From Polaribacter sp. ALD11 (lineage in GTDB: Bacteria; Bacteroidota; Bacteroidia; Flavobacteriales; Flavobacteriaceae): DNA of 64,000 nt. The stretch covers positions 1,585,001 to 1,649,000 of the forward strand of contig NZ_CP025119.1 in assembly GCF_002831685.1 (NCBI RefSeq), written 5' to 3'. The notes under the pieces were generated by a model. That model made no database searches. It saw nothing but the letters and a program-made list of their open reading frames with translations, and was not told where the DNA came from. Below are positions 17,313-25,855 of this stretch, one piece after another (the stretch's first letter is position 1; every line of letters begins with the position of its first letter). The position numbers and the translations under genes were made by a program.

Positions 17313-17343
17313 CAAAAAACCACTTCATATAAATGAAATGGTT
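17313..17343 (-). terminator. Intrinsic terminator of the DUF6249 gene
   Basis: AACCACTTCAT pairs with ATGAAATGGTT (one mismatch) with a four-base loop. On the minus strand it is followed by a T run (A run at 17314-17319), as expected after the gene at 17368-17718. Confidence 0.65.
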
Positions 17344-17367
17344 GTATCTTAATTATAATTTGAAAAG

Positions 17368-17718
17368 TTATTCTTTATCCAATTTCTTTGTCTGCTGAAA
17401 CCCAATTAATAAAGCCCCTCCAGCACATAAAAACATAGAGCCTATGTAGGCAACTTCATTTTCAAATCCTAGGTGTTTATATAAAATTGAACCGACAAAC
17501 ATTCCTGTACCAATTCCCATTGCTAATAAACCTAAATTAAGAATTAAAATTTTCCAAAAAGGCGCTGCCTTTCTGTTTTGCTGTCCTTTCATAAAAATTG
17601 TGGCATCTACCCCTTTGTCTATTAATGCTAAGCGTTCTTTATTTCTTGTTGAAAAGAATAAATAAAATATTCCAAAAATTATTGCGAATAAAAACATAAA
17701 TACAATTGCTACTTCCAT
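17368..17718 (-). CDS. DUF6249-like small membrane protein
   Basis: A 116-residue protein with an N-terminal helix (residues 1-22), a short soluble stretch containing RLALIDKGVDATIF, and two further helices (~52-75 and ~87-105). This layout matches DUF6249 proteins often found beside ECF sigma factor genes in Flavobacteriia. It is divergent from the sigma factor gene, with a 151-base shared upstream region. The function is unknown. Confidence 0.7.
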   Translation of the reverse strand: MEVAIVFMFLFAIIFGIFYLFFSTRNKERLALIDKGVDATIFMKGQQNRKAAPFWKILILNLGLLAMGIGTGMFVGSILYKHLGFENEVAYIGSMFLCAGGALLIGFQQTKKLDKE

Positions 17719-17756
17719 ACTATTATAAATTTAAATGATTAATTTTATTGTGTTTG

Positions 17757-17764
17757 TAGCTTTG
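17757..17764 (+). promoter_or_regulatory. -7 box of the ECF sigma factor gene
   Basis: TAGCTTTG matches TAnnTTTG. If used, the leader is about 100 bases, unusually long for this window, and contains the stem-loop at 17781-17846. Confidence 0.4.
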
Positions 17765-17780
17765 ACGAAGGATTTCTATT

Positions 17781-17846
17781 AAAGGTTACAGAAAGTTTAA
17801 ACTTTTTAATTTTATTTATTTTTTATATAAATGTGTAACCTTTTTT
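17781..17846 (+). promoter_or_regulatory. Terminator-like stem-loop in the sigma factor leader
   Basis: AAAGGTTACA (17781-17790) is the exact complement of TGTAACCTTT (17834-17843), followed at once by more T residues. The 43-base loop contains a perfect 14-base palindrome AAAGTTTAAACTTT (17792-17805). A stem ending in a T run upstream of the coding region looks like an attenuator, but no alternative pairing was identified. Confidence 0.4.
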
Positions 17847-17869
17847 CATTCTTTACAGTCATACACTAG

Positions 17870-18451
17870 ATGACCAACCAAGACCAATTAATAATACAAA
17901 AAGTTCTACAGGGAAACACCAATGCTTTTGCAGAATTGGTAGATGCTTATAAAAATTTAGTATTTACGGTTGCTTTAAAGATGGTTAAAAATAGAGAGGA
18001 AGCAGAAGAAGTGAGTCAAGATACTTTTATAAAGGCGTATAAAAATTTATCTAAATTTAAAGGAGATTCTAAGTTTTCTACGTGGTTGTATACAATTACG
18101 TATCATAATTGTTTAGACCGGTTTAAGAAAAATGAAAAGGATTATAAAACCGATTCTATAGAAAACATGCTCTCTTTTAATGTCTGTTCTACAGATGATG
18201 TTTTAAAAACGATAGAAAGGCAAGATAGAGCAACAATTTTAAAAGACTGTTTAGATGAATTGCCAGAAGAAGAACGAACTATTTTATGGTTTTTTTATTA
18301 TAAAGAATTAAGTTTGAAAGAGATTGTAAACATAACTCAGTTTTCTGAAGCCAATGTAAAAGTAAAATTACACAGAGGACGAAAACATTTATTATCGATT
18401 GTTAAAGAAAAATTTGAACCAGAAATGATAGCGCATTATGGAAAAAAATAA
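17870..18451 (+). CDS. ECF-type RNA polymerase sigma factor
   Basis: A 193-residue sigma-70 family factor with two domains. Region 2 (residues ~10-80) includes DAYKNLVFTVALKMVKNREEAEEVSQDTFIKAY split by the usual helix turns. Region 4 (~125-185) has LPEEERTILWFFYYKELSLKEI and the helix-turn-helix VKVKLHRGRKHL. The absence of region 1.1 and 3 makes it ECF class. Its stop overlaps the next gene by 14 bases, a translational coupling typical of sigma/anti-sigma pairs. Confidence 0.93.
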   Translation: MTNQDQLIIQKVLQGNTNAFAELVDAYKNLVFTVALKMVKNREEAEEVSQDTFIKAYKNLSKFKGDSKFSTWLYTITYHNCLDRFKKNEKDYKTDSIENMLSFNVCSTDDVLKTIERQDRATILKDCLDELPEEERTILWFFYYKELSLKEIVNITQFSEANVKVKLHRGRKHLLSIVKEKFEPEMIAHYGKK

Positions 18452-18851
18452 ACAACACCTGGAAGAAGATACTTTTTTAAAAAAGTATGTACAAGAAATT
18501 GAATTAGACAAAACAAAGGCTGATTTTACCTCTTCAATTATGGATGCAATTCTTACTGAAGAAAAACAATCCGTTTTAAAAACAGTACCATTAATTTCTA
18601 AGAAAATATGGTTTATTTCTTTTGGCTTTGTAGCTACTTGTTTATGGTTTTTATTGAAAGGTAAAAGCACCGATACAGTTAATTTTCCTGTACTAGATTA
18701 TCGTTTTATGCCAAAAGTAGAAATTCCAAACTTGTTTGGTAATATCTCTATATCATCAACAATTATGTTTGCTGTTGTTACCTTTTCTATTTTAGTCTTT
18801 GTACAAATTGCATATTTAAAAAATCATTTTAATAAGCAATTCGATTCCTAA
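18438..18851 (+). CDS. Small membrane protein, probable anti-sigma partner
   Basis: A 137-residue protein with a soluble N-terminal ~55 residues and two transmembrane helices (~55-73 and ~103-125). The ATG lies within the end of the sigma factor gene. No zinc anti-sigma motif is visible, so the anti-sigma role rests on overlap and membrane topology: a cytoplasmic N-terminus could bind the sigma factor. It has no clear family. Confidence 0.65.
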   Translation: MEKNKQHLEEDTFLKKYVQEIELDKTKADFTSSIMDAILTEEKQSVLKTVPLISKKIWFISFGFVATCLWFLLKGKSTDTVNFPVLDYRFMPKVEIPNLFGNISISSTIMFAVVTFSILVFVQIAYLKNHFNKQFDS

Positions 18852-18854
18852 TTT

Positions 18855-19970
18855 CTAAAACTTTCTTTGTACTATTTTATGCATGTTTATCGTATTAGAG
18901 GTGTTAATATTAAAACCAACCACACCTAAAACCAAACCTTCTTCTGTAATTACTTCCACCTTCCATTCTCCATCAATTATATTATTTTTAAAACTATAGC
19001 CTCGATAACCATTATCTCTACCACCCGTAATTTCAAAACCAATTTTATCTAAATTTTGCCACTCATCAGTATTCGTATTATACCATTTCCATTGATGATA
19101 AATTTTCTTTTTTAAATCTGTAGGCGCAAATATGGATGTAAATATATATACAGGCTTGTTCAGGTTTCTATTAAAATCAATTTTATGGTCTCGCCAAAAA
19201 ACATACCATTCATCAACTTCATAAGAAACGGTATAATTGCCATTTTCTATTTTAATATTATGTGCTACCAACCCTTTATCTAATGCCAAAGGAACAGGAG
19301 GAATCAACCTAAAATAATAAAATGTATTAATTAACAGATAGATACTAAATATTAAACCAATCATTTTCCATTTTACCATTTCGGTTCTGGTTGAATAACT
19401 ATTTCGATACACTAGAATAATTAGTAAAAAAGTAGAAATTAAACTTATAAAGCCTGAAATAATAAAAATTTCAGTGCTCATTTTTTTTAAAATAACTGGA
19501 ACAAAAAAGCTTAAAAAAGTAAAGTTCACAAAATAATAGGCGCCAAACTGAAGGTATTTATTAGAAATTCTTTTTTTAAAAAATTCATTTGCAAACAGTA
19601 AAAAAAGAAGAATTAAAAAGAAGGAAGCTGTTTTAGATAAAGAAACACTTCTAGAAAAGTAAATTACATAAGCACTTGTAAGGCCTCCTAAAAAAAACTG
19701 AATTCCAAGCGGAAGATAAGCTTCATATTTTCTAAATAAGGTGTTTTTCCATTTGTCTCCATCTACCAAGTTATAAATATAAATACTAATAGTTAATAGT
19801 GTCATGTAAGTACACAGAATTACAATATCATAGAATCTGTCTATTCTACCTAACGTAAGAGAATCCCAAACAAAACCACCTATAAAAAATAAAAGTGGTG
19901 CATATTTTTGATGTTTTTTTACCTGTTTATAAAAGTAAGATTCTTTATATTTTATTCTTTTCTTAATCAT
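18855..19970 (-). CDS. DUF2914-domain membrane protein
   Basis: A 371-residue protein. The first ~220 residues form about seven transmembrane helices. The last ~140 residues are an extracytoplasmic beta domain with the DUF2914 features IYHQWKWYNTNTDEW and GGRDNGYRGYSFK followed by GEWKVEVITEEG. The domain occurs alone or after membrane segments in many bacteria and has no assigned activity. It is convergent with the sigma factor operon, with only three bases between the stops. Confidence 0.82.
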   Translation of the reverse strand: MIKKRIKYKESYFYKQVKKHQKYAPLLFFIGGFVWDSLTLGRIDRFYDIVILCTYMTLLTISIYIYNLVDGDKWKNTLFRKYEAYLPLGIQFFLGGLTSAYVIYFSRSVSLSKTASFFLILLFLLFANEFFKKRISNKYLQFGAYYFVNFTFLSFFVPVILKKMSTEIFIISGFISLISTFLLIILVYRNSYSTRTEMVKWKMIGLIFSIYLLINTFYYFRLIPPVPLALDKGLVAHNIKIENGNYTVSYEVDEWYVFWRDHKIDFNRNLNKPVYIFTSIFAPTDLKKKIYHQWKWYNTNTDEWQNLDKIGFEITGGRDNGYRGYSFKNNIIDGEWKVEVITEEGLVLGVVGFNINTSNTINMHKIVQRKF

Positions 19971-20116
19971 TAAAAACTATTAATTTTATGTATGAAGATA
20001 AATAAATTTTATTGATAGAAATATCAGTATTTACTTCTCATATTCCTGTAAAATTACTGTAATACTTTGTATTTTTATCAGACAAAATTAATAATTTTAT
20101 TTTTCAAATTTAACAA

Positions 20117-20875
20117 ATGAAAATCATAATATCTCCAGCAAAATCTTTAGAATTCGAAAGTGAAGTGCCAACAGATTTACATACACAACCTCGCTTTCTA
20201 GAACAATCTAAAAAACTAAACAAGAAATTAAAAACAATTTCTAAAAAGAAGTTATCTGAATTAATGAAAATTTCTGATGATTTAGCTGCACTAAATTATG
20301 ATAGAAACCAGAGTTGGGAAACTCCTTTTACCAAAGAAAATGCAAAACAAGCTATTTATTCTTTTACGGGTGCCGTTTTTAAAGGAATTGATGTAAACTC
20401 TTTATCCGCAGATAAAATACCCGTATTACAAGAACGTTTAAGAATTTTGTCTGGCTTGTATGGTTTACTTAAACCGCTAGATTTAATTCAGCCGTATCGA
20501 TTAGAAATGGGTACAAAATTAAAAGTAGGCAGCACAGAAAACCTCTATAAATTTTGGAATGATGAACTTGCCAATTCTCTAAATGAAGAATTAAAAGATG
20601 ATGAATTGTTAGTAAATCTAGCGAGTACAGAGTATTTTAAAGCATTGCCTAAAAAGATTTTAAAAGTACCAATGATTACACCTGTTTTTAAGGATTTAAA
20701 AAATGGTGAATATAAAATTGTGATGACCTACGCTAAAATGGCTCGCGGATTAATGGTGCGCTATATTATTGACAACGATGTGAATACTATTGAAGATTTA
20801 AAAGGTTTTAACGTTGATAAATATCGTTTTTCTGAAGAAATGTCTACAGAAACTGAATTGGTTTTTACACGTTAA
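20117..20875 (+). CDS. yaaA: Peroxide stress protein YaaA
   Basis: A 252-residue cytoplasmic protein of the YaaA/DUF328 family, beginning MKIIISPAKSLEFE with the conserved SPAKS. Further family segments are FTGAVFKGID, RILSGLYGLLKPLDLIQPYR and NLASTEYFKAL. In E. coli YaaA limits DNA damage by reducing free iron under peroxide stress. Length and start are standard. Confidence 0.96.
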   Translation: MKIIISPAKSLEFESEVPTDLHTQPRFLEQSKKLNKKLKTISKKKLSELMKISDDLAALNYDRNQSWETPFTKENAKQAIYSFTGAVFKGIDVNSLSADKIPVLQERLRILSGLYGLLKPLDLIQPYRLEMGTKLKVGSTENLYKFWNDELANSLNEELKDDELLVNLASTEYFKALPKKILKVPMITPVFKDLKNGEYKIVMTYAKMARGLMVRYIIDNDVNTIEDLKGFNVDKYRFSEEMSTETELVFTR

Positions 20876-20876
20876 A

Positions 20877-21524
20877 ATGAAAAAGAAAACCCTTCTAAAA
20901 TTATTAAAAATATCTTTTTGTTTTATTTTGCTTTGTGTTTTTTGCATCTTCTTATCTCATAAATTAGTTCAAAAAAATGCAAAAGAAAAAATATTTTCAG
21001 AAACTAAAAATATTCCAAAAAATAAAGTTGGTTTAATTTTAGGAACTTCTAAAACATTAAGAAACGGACAAATAAACCTATATTATAAATATAGATTAAA
21101 TGCTGCCATTGAATTATTTAAGTCTGAAAAAATCGAGTACATTGTAATTAGCGGAGACAACAGTTCTAAAAATTATGATGAACCTACAGATTTTAAAAAT
21201 GACCTGATAAAAGCAGGAATTCCAGAAAACAAAATATTTTTAGACTATGCAGGTTTTCGAACTCTAGATTCTGTTGTTAGAATAAAAGAAATTTTTGGTC
21301 AGAATTCCGTGACAATTATATCTCAAAAATTTCATAATGAAAGAGCCATTTATTTGGCAGAATACTTTAACATTAAAGCAGTTGGTTTTAATGCAAAAGG
21401 TATTTATGGTAAATATGGATTAAAGGTTCAATTAAGAGAGTATCTCGCAAGGGTTAAAGTTTTTGTGGATATACTATGTAATGTAAAACCTAAATTTTTA
21501 GGAAAAAAAATAAAGGTAGAATAA
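20877..21524 (+). CDS. SanA/YdcF-like (DUF218) membrane-anchored protein
   Basis: A 215-residue protein starting at ATG 20877, one base after the yaaA stop; the frame extends upstream inside yaaA but those codons are a shadow. Residues ~7-28 form an anchor helix. The ElyC/SanA/YdcF signature follows: GLILGTSKTLRNGQINLYY, IVISGDNSS, EPTDFKNDLIKAGI and the FHNERAIYLA region. Relatives affect cell-envelope barrier function. Tight spacing indicates co-transcription with yaaA. Confidence 0.85.
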   Translation: MKKKTLLKLLKISFCFILLCVFCIFLSHKLVQKNAKEKIFSETKNIPKNKVGLILGTSKTLRNGQINLYYKYRLNAAIELFKSEKIEYIVISGDNSSKNYDEPTDFKNDLIKAGIPENKIFLDYAGFRTLDSVVRIKEIFGQNSVTIISQKFHNERAIYLAEYFNIKAVGFNAKGIYGKYGLKVQLREYLARVKVFVDILCNVKPKFLGKKIKVE

Positions 21525-21542
21525 ATTAACCACGAATAAGCT

Positions 21543-21569
21543 GTTAACAGGTAGTCTCTACCTGTTAAC
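21543..21569. terminator. Perfect inverted repeat between convergent genes
   Basis: A 12-bp perfect stem GTTAACAGGTAG / CTACCTGTTAAC with loop TCT, placed between the SanA-like and L-serine ammonia-lyase stops. There is no strong T run, so termination may be weak or rely on other factors. Confidence 0.55.
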
Positions 21570-21583
21570 GGCTTACTAAAACA

Positions 21584-23008
21584 CTAACAATCTGCCAAAC
21601 CTACATTAACAGCTAAACCTCCTTCAGAAGTTTCTTTGTAATTTTTATGCATATCTTTTGCAGTTTCCCACATGGTATCAATAACCTTATCTAAATGTAC
21701 CAGAGAGTCCTTCGGGTCGGTTTCTAAAGCAATTTCTGCGGCATGAATTGCCTTTATTGCGCCCATAGAATTTCTTTCTATACAAGGTACTTGCACTAAA
21801 CCTCCAATAGGATCACACGTTAGACCCAAATGATGTTCCATTGCAATTTCTGCTGCAGACAAACATTGTGCTGGTGTACCACCTAATAATTCTGTTAATG
21901 CCCCTGCCGCCATTGCAGAAGAAACACCTATTTCTGCCTGACAGCCTCCCATTGCTGCAGAAATTGTAGCATTTTTCTTAAAAATACTACCAATTTCACC
22001 AGCAGTTAATAAGAATTTTTTAATTTGTTTAAAATCTGCTTCGTGATTTTCTATTACCAAATAATACATTAAAACTGCAGGAATTACACCTGCACTTCCG
22101 TTTGTTGGTGCAGTTACAACTCTACCTAAAGCTGCGTTTACTTCATTAACAGAAAGGGCGAAACAACTTACCCATTTTAAAATTTCTCTAAACTTTACTT
22201 CTGTACTTCTTATGGCAGTAATCCATTCTTTCGGGTTTGTATAGATGGTGTCTTTAATTAATTTTTTATGTGTATCAAAAGCACGTCTTTTTACATTTAG
22301 CCCTCCAGGAAGCCTTCCTTCTGTATGGCAACCAATATGCATGCACTCTAACATGGTGTCCCAAATTCTATTCAACTCGAAATCAATTTCATCTGAAGTA
22401 CGTAATTCCAATTCATTTTTTAAAACTATATCTGAAATTAATAAATTATCTCTCTCACAATATTCTTCTAATTGAATTGCTCTATTAATAGGATATGGAA
22501 AATTCTTTTCTGTAATTTCTATTTCTTCTTCTAGATGATCATTTTCTTGCACAATAAAACCTCCACCAATAGAATAATAAGTCTGAGTGGAAATTTCTTC
22601 ACCTTTTAAAAAACCTCTAAATTTAATTCCGTTTGCATGAAAAGGAAGAAATTCTTTGTTAAATATGATTGAATCCTTAAAAAAAGGAACATTTCTTTCA
22701 TCATTTAGAGAAAGTAATTCTTTCTCTTTAATGTCGTTAATTATAACACCAATATTTTCAATTGGCACATATTCTGGATCTGCTCCACTTAAACCTAATT
22801 GAATTGCCAAATCTGTGGCATGTCCTTTTCCTGTTAAAGAAAGAGAACCATATAAATCGACTTGAATTGCATCAACTAAATGAAATTTTTTATTCTCTTT
22901 TAATTTCAGAACCCACTGTTCTGCGGCTCTCCAAGGACCTAATGTATGTGAACTTGATGGACCAACACCAATCTTCAACATATCGAAAACACTAATAAAT
23001 TGCGACAT
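21584..23008 (-). CDS. sdaA: L-serine ammonia-lyase, iron-sulfur type
   Basis: A 474-residue single-chain enzyme that deaminates L-serine to pyruvate using a [4Fe-4S] cluster. The N-terminal beta domain starts with FDMLKIGVGPSSSHTLGPW. The catalytic alpha domain shows GRVVTAPTNGSAGVIPAVL, MGGCQAEIGVSSAMAAGAL and CDPIGGLVQVPCIERN, with cysteines in the expected cluster-binding segments. It is the only serine-degrading gene here; a serine biosynthesis fusion lies far away at 59.4 kb. Confidence 0.96.
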   Translation of the reverse strand: MSQFISVFDMLKIGVGPSSSHTLGPWRAAEQWVLKLKENKKFHLVDAIQVDLYGSLSLTGKGHATDLAIQLGLSGADPEYVPIENIGVIINDIKEKELLSLNDERNVPFFKDSIIFNKEFLPFHANGIKFRGFLKGEEISTQTYYSIGGGFIVQENDHLEEEIEITEKNFPYPINRAIQLEEYCERDNLLISDIVLKNELELRTSDEIDFELNRIWDTMLECMHIGCHTEGRLPGGLNVKRRAFDTHKKLIKDTIYTNPKEWITAIRSTEVKFREILKWVSCFALSVNEVNAALGRVVTAPTNGSAGVIPAVLMYYLVIENHEADFKQIKKFLLTAGEIGSIFKKNATISAAMGGCQAEIGVSSAMAAGALTELLGGTPAQCLSAAEIAMEHHLGLTCDPIGGLVQVPCIERNSMGAIKAIHAAEIALETDPKDSLVHLDKVIDTMWETAKDMHKNYKETSEGGLAVNVGLADC

Positions 23009-23043
23009 TCGTAAAAATGATTAAATTATATGCTGTAAATGTA

Positions 23044-23073
23044 AAAAATCCAACGCAATGAGTTGGATTTTTT
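23044..23073. terminator. Intrinsic terminator between DUF2853 and sdaA
   Basis: AAAAATCCAAC and GTTGGATTTTT form an 11-bp stem with an eight-base or shorter loop, flanked by A and T runs. It ends the DUF2853 transcript before sdaA on the minus strand. Confidence 0.75.
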
Positions 23074-23095
23074 TGTATAATTAAAAAAGATATTC

Positions 23096-23437
23096 TTACA
23101 TTCCGTAAACTGACTCTTTATCAAACTTTTTAACTAGCATATAGTAGACTACTGCTCTGTACTTTTTTCTTTCAGACTTACCAATTCTTTCCATTACCTC
23201 CTCTATACCAGCGTCTAATTCTTTGCTATCTGCCATTCCTAATTTTTTAATTAAGAAATTGTTTTTAACTGTTGCCAATTCTTTAGCATCTGAACCAGAA
23301 ACGGTTTCTGCATCTACTTTGTAGATAGATGGACCTAAACCTTTTGTTACAGCAGCTAATAAATCGGAATTAGAACGCAAATCTCTATCGTCCATAAATT
23401 TCTTGTATAAAGCTACTTTTTCGTCAAATTTACTCAT
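23096..23437 (-). CDS. DUF2853-family protein
   Basis: A 113-residue soluble helical protein matching DUF2853: MSKFDEKVALYKKFMDD at the start, then AAVTKGLGPSIYKVDAETVS and a C-terminal ERKKYRAVVYYMLVKKF. The family is small and of unknown function. It has its own promoter and terminator and is divergent from dnaK with a 245-base gap. Confidence 0.85.
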   Translation of the reverse strand: MSKFDEKVALYKKFMDDRDLRSNSDLLAAVTKGLGPSIYKVDAETVSGSDAKELATVKNNFLIKKLGMADSKELDAGIEEVMERIGKSERKKYRAVVYYMLVKKFDKESVYGM

Positions 23438-23488
23438 TTTTTTTCAGTTTAATTATTTTTATAAATTTTTGATTCTAAAAGAACTACC

Positions 23489-23496
23489 CAAATATA
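23489..23496 (-). promoter_or_regulatory. -7 box of the DUF2853 gene
   Basis: On the minus strand TATATTTG, a perfect -7 consensus, about 52 bases before the start codon. Confidence 0.5.
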
Positions 23497-23552
23497 GTAA
23501 AATAATTTAGGATTTCAAATATTCTTCTACTCATTCGTTTAGACTCTAAAAA

Positions 23553-23599
23553 TGTCAAAATGTCACATATATGTTTCAACAAAAATAATAAAACTGACA
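23553..23599. promoter_or_regulatory. TGTCA/TGACA inverted and direct repeats upstream of dnaK
   Basis: TGTCA at 23553-23557 and 23561-23565 is followed by the opposite orientation TGACA at 23595-23599. The cluster lies 20-70 bases upstream of the sigma-54-type promoter, where an enhancer-binding activator would sit. Confidence 0.45.
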
Positions 23600-23618
23600 T
23601 TTTCTATAAAAAAAGCAG

Positions 23619-23634
23619 TTGGCACGTAGTTTGA
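23619..23634 (+). promoter_or_regulatory. Sigma-54-type (-24/-12) promoter of dnaK
   Basis: TTGGCACG-N4-TTGA matches the sigma-54 consensus YTGGCACG-N4-TTGC at all but the last base, with correct spacing between the GG and the -12 element. The predicted start is near 23646, giving a leader of ~37 bases to the dnaK ATG. Confidence 0.6.
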
Positions 23635-23682
23635 CTAATAGAAACTGTAAAGTTGAATTTTTAAAAAATTAAAATAAATATT

Positions 23683-25578
23683 ATGAGTAAAATAATTGGA
23701 ATCGATTTAGGAACAACAAATTCATGTGTTTCTGTAATGGAAGGAAATGAGCCAGTTGTAATTCCTAATGCTGAAGGAAAAAGAACTACACCATCTATTG
23801 TTGCCTTTGTTGAAGGAGGAGAACGTAAAGTTGGTGACCCAGCTAAAAGACAAGCTGTAACAAACCCTACTAAAACGGTTTATTCTATTAAACGTTTTAT
23901 GGGAAACAAATTTTCTGAGTCTTCTAAAGAAGCAGGAAGAGTTCCTTATAAAGTAGTAAGAGGAGATAATGATACGCCAAGAGTAGATATTGATGGTCGT
24001 TTATATACGCCACAAGAAATTTCTGCAATGGTGTTACAGAAAATGAAAAAAACTGCTGAAGACTATTTAGGAACTGAGGTTACTGAAGCAGTTATTACTG
24101 TACCAGCATACTTTAACGATGCACAAAGACAAGCTACAAAAGAAGCTGGTGAAATTGCAGGTTTAACAGTAAAAAGAATGATAAACGAGCCAACAGCTGC
24201 TGCTTTAGCTTATGGTTTAGACAAATCTAACGATGATAAAAAAATTGCTGTTTTTGATTTTGGTGGTGGAACTCATGATGTTTCTATCTTAGAATTAGGA
24301 GATGGTGTTTTTGAAGTATTAGCTACAGCTGGAGATACACATTTAGGTGGTGATGATGTTGATGAAAAAATAATTAACTGGTTAGCAGAAGAGTTTAAAG
24401 CTGATGAAGATTTAGATTTACGTAAAGACCCAATGTCTTTACAACGTTTAAAAGAAGCTGCAGAAAAAGCGAAGATTGAATTATCTTCTTCTGCTTCTAC
24501 AGAAATTAACTTACCTTATGTTACTGCTACTGCTAGCGGACCAAAACACTTGGTAAGAACATTGTCTAGAGCTAAATTTGAACAATTAATAGATGATTTA
24601 GTAAAAAGAACAATAGAGCCTTGTCAGACTGCTTTAAGAAATGCAGATTTAACTATTGATGAAATAGATGAGGTTATTTTAGTTGGTGGTTCTACAAGAA
24701 TACCTGCTGTACAAGAAGCTGTTGAAAAATTCTTTAAAAAAGCACCAAGTAAAGGTGTAAACCCTGATGAAGTTGTTGCTTTAGGAGCTGCAATACAAGG
24801 TGGAGTTTTATCTGGAGATGTTAAAGATGTATTGTTATTAGACGTTACACCTTTATCTTTAGGTATTGAAACTATGGGGAATGTTTTCACAAAATTAATT
24901 GATGCAAACACAACTATTCCTACAAAAAAATCTCAAGTATTCTCTACAGCAGTAGACAATCAACCATCAGTAGAAATTCACGTATTACAAGGTGAAAGAG
25001 CTATGGCTGCAGATAACAATACTATTGGTCGTTTCCATTTAGATGGTTTACCTCCTGCACAAAGAGGTGTACCTCAAGTTGAAGTAACTTTTGACATTGA
25101 TGCAAATGGTATTATTAAAGTTTCTGCTTTAGACAAAGGAACAAACAAATCTCACGAGATTAGAATCGAAGCTTCTTCTGGTTTATCTGAAGAAGAAATC
25201 GAAAAAATGAAGCAAGATGCAGAAGAAAATGCTGATGCTGATAAAAAAGCAAAAGAAACTGCAGAAAAAATTAATGAAGCAGATTCTATGATTTTTCAAA
25301 CAGAAAAGCAATTAACTGAATTTGGTGATAAATTATCTGCAGATAAAAAAGCACCAATTGAAGCTGCCTTAGTAGAATTAAAAGCTGCTCATTTATCTCA
25401 AGACTTAACTTTAATTGATACTGCTTTAGCAACTATTAATGAAGCTTGGAAAGTTGCATCTGAAGAAATGTATGCTGCTGAGAATGGAGCTAAAGGAGCT
25501 GATGCTCAACAAGGTCAACCAGAAGCTGATGCTCAAGGAGATAATGTTGAAGATGTAGATTTCGAAGAAGTAAAGTAA
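23683..25578 (+). CDS. dnaK: Chaperone protein DnaK (Hsp70)
   Basis: A 631-residue Hsp70. The N-terminal ATPase domain has [23 protein letters not shown] and [15 protein letters not shown]. The substrate domain starts after the linker [15 protein letters not shown]. The C-terminal lid ends with an acidic tail [12 protein letters not shown]. The adenylate-binding loop reads GGGTH rather than GGGTF, which I believe is usual for flavobacterial DnaK. It stands alone without grpE or dnaJ, behind a sigma-54-type promoter and ahead of a strong terminator. Confidence 0.98.
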   Translation: MSKIIGIDLGTTNSCVSVMEGNEPVVIPNAEGKRTTPSIVAFVEGGERKVGDPAKRQAVTNPTKTVYSIKRFMGNKFSESSKEAGRVPYKVVRGDNDTPRVDIDGRLYTPQEISAMVLQKMKKTAEDYLGTEVTEAVITVPAYFNDAQRQATKEAGEIAGLTVKRMINEPTAAALAYGLDKSNDDKKIAVFDFGGGTHDVSILELGDGVFEVLATAGDTHLGGDDVDEKIINWLAEEFKADEDLDLRKDPMSLQRLKEAAEKAKIELSSSASTEINLPYVTATASGPKHLVRTLSRAKFEQLIDDLVKRTIEPCQTALRNADLTIDEIDEVILVGGSTRIPAVQEAVEKFFKKAPSKGVNPDEVVALGAAIQGGVLSGDVKDVLLLDVTPLSLGIETMGNVFTKLIDANTTIPTKKSQVFSTAVDNQPSVEIHVLQGERAMAADNNTIGRFHLDGLPPAQRGVPQVEVTFDIDANGIIKVSALDKGTNKSHEIRIEASSGLSEEEIEKMKQDAEENADADKKAKETAEKINEADSMIFQTEKQLTEFGDKLSADKKAPIEAALVELKAAHLSQDLTLIDTALATINEAWKVASEEMYAAENGAKGADAQQGQPEADAQGDNVEDVDFEEVK

Positions 25579-25711
25579 GCAAAATATTGAATTTGTTTCC
25601 ACAAATTCTTACATATCGCTTATCCCGATTTTCTGCGGGATCTCATAAAGGTTTTCTAAACTTGATTTGAGGTTTATTTAAAAGAAAAGCATATTTTCTT
25701 AAATATATAAG

Positions 25712-25744
25712 AACGCAATCATTAATTTGATTGCGTTTTTTTTT
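25712..25744. terminator. Terminator T1 (shared sequence, first copy)
   Basis: Stem AACGCAATCA / TGATTGCGTT, loop TTAATT, then a T run. The same 26-base hairpin recurs at 32211 and 41424. This copy ends dnaK and marks the left border of the first signalling module. Confidence 0.85.
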
Positions 25745-25769
25745 GTTTAAAGAACTAAAAAAGTAAAAA

Positions 25770-25800
25770 CCATTCATTACTGTAAATGCTCCTTTCACTA
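25770..25800 (+). promoter_or_regulatory. Operator A1: 21-bp-spaced direct repeat upstream of sensor kinase 1
   Basis: Half-sites CCATTCATTA (25770) and CCTTTCACTA (25791) are repeated at exactly 21 bp, two turns of B-DNA, the arrangement bound by LytTR regulators. The downstream half-site ends 23 bases before the -7 box. It resembles operator A2 upstream of this module's secreted protein gene. Confidence 0.6.
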
Positions 25801-25823
25801 AAAAAACAAAGATGAAAACCATA

Positions 25824-25831
25824 TAAATTTG
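25824..25831 (+). promoter_or_regulatory. -7 box of sensor kinase 1
   Basis: TAAATTTG, a perfect TAnnTTTG, 24 bases before the TTG start and 23 bases after operator A1. A canonical -33 element is not obvious, consistent with an activator-dependent promoter. Confidence 0.5.
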
Positions 25832-25855
25832 TAGATTTATGTCCAAAAAAAGTTT

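Noticed and set aside
24280..24300. GGGTH instead of GGGTF in the DnaK nucleotide site
   Set aside because: From memory this is the usual form in flavobacterial DnaK, so I do not count it as a defect.
25621..25641. ATCCCG/CGGGAT hairpin after dnaK
   Set aside because: A short six-bp stem with no T run; the stronger T1 terminator follows at 25712.
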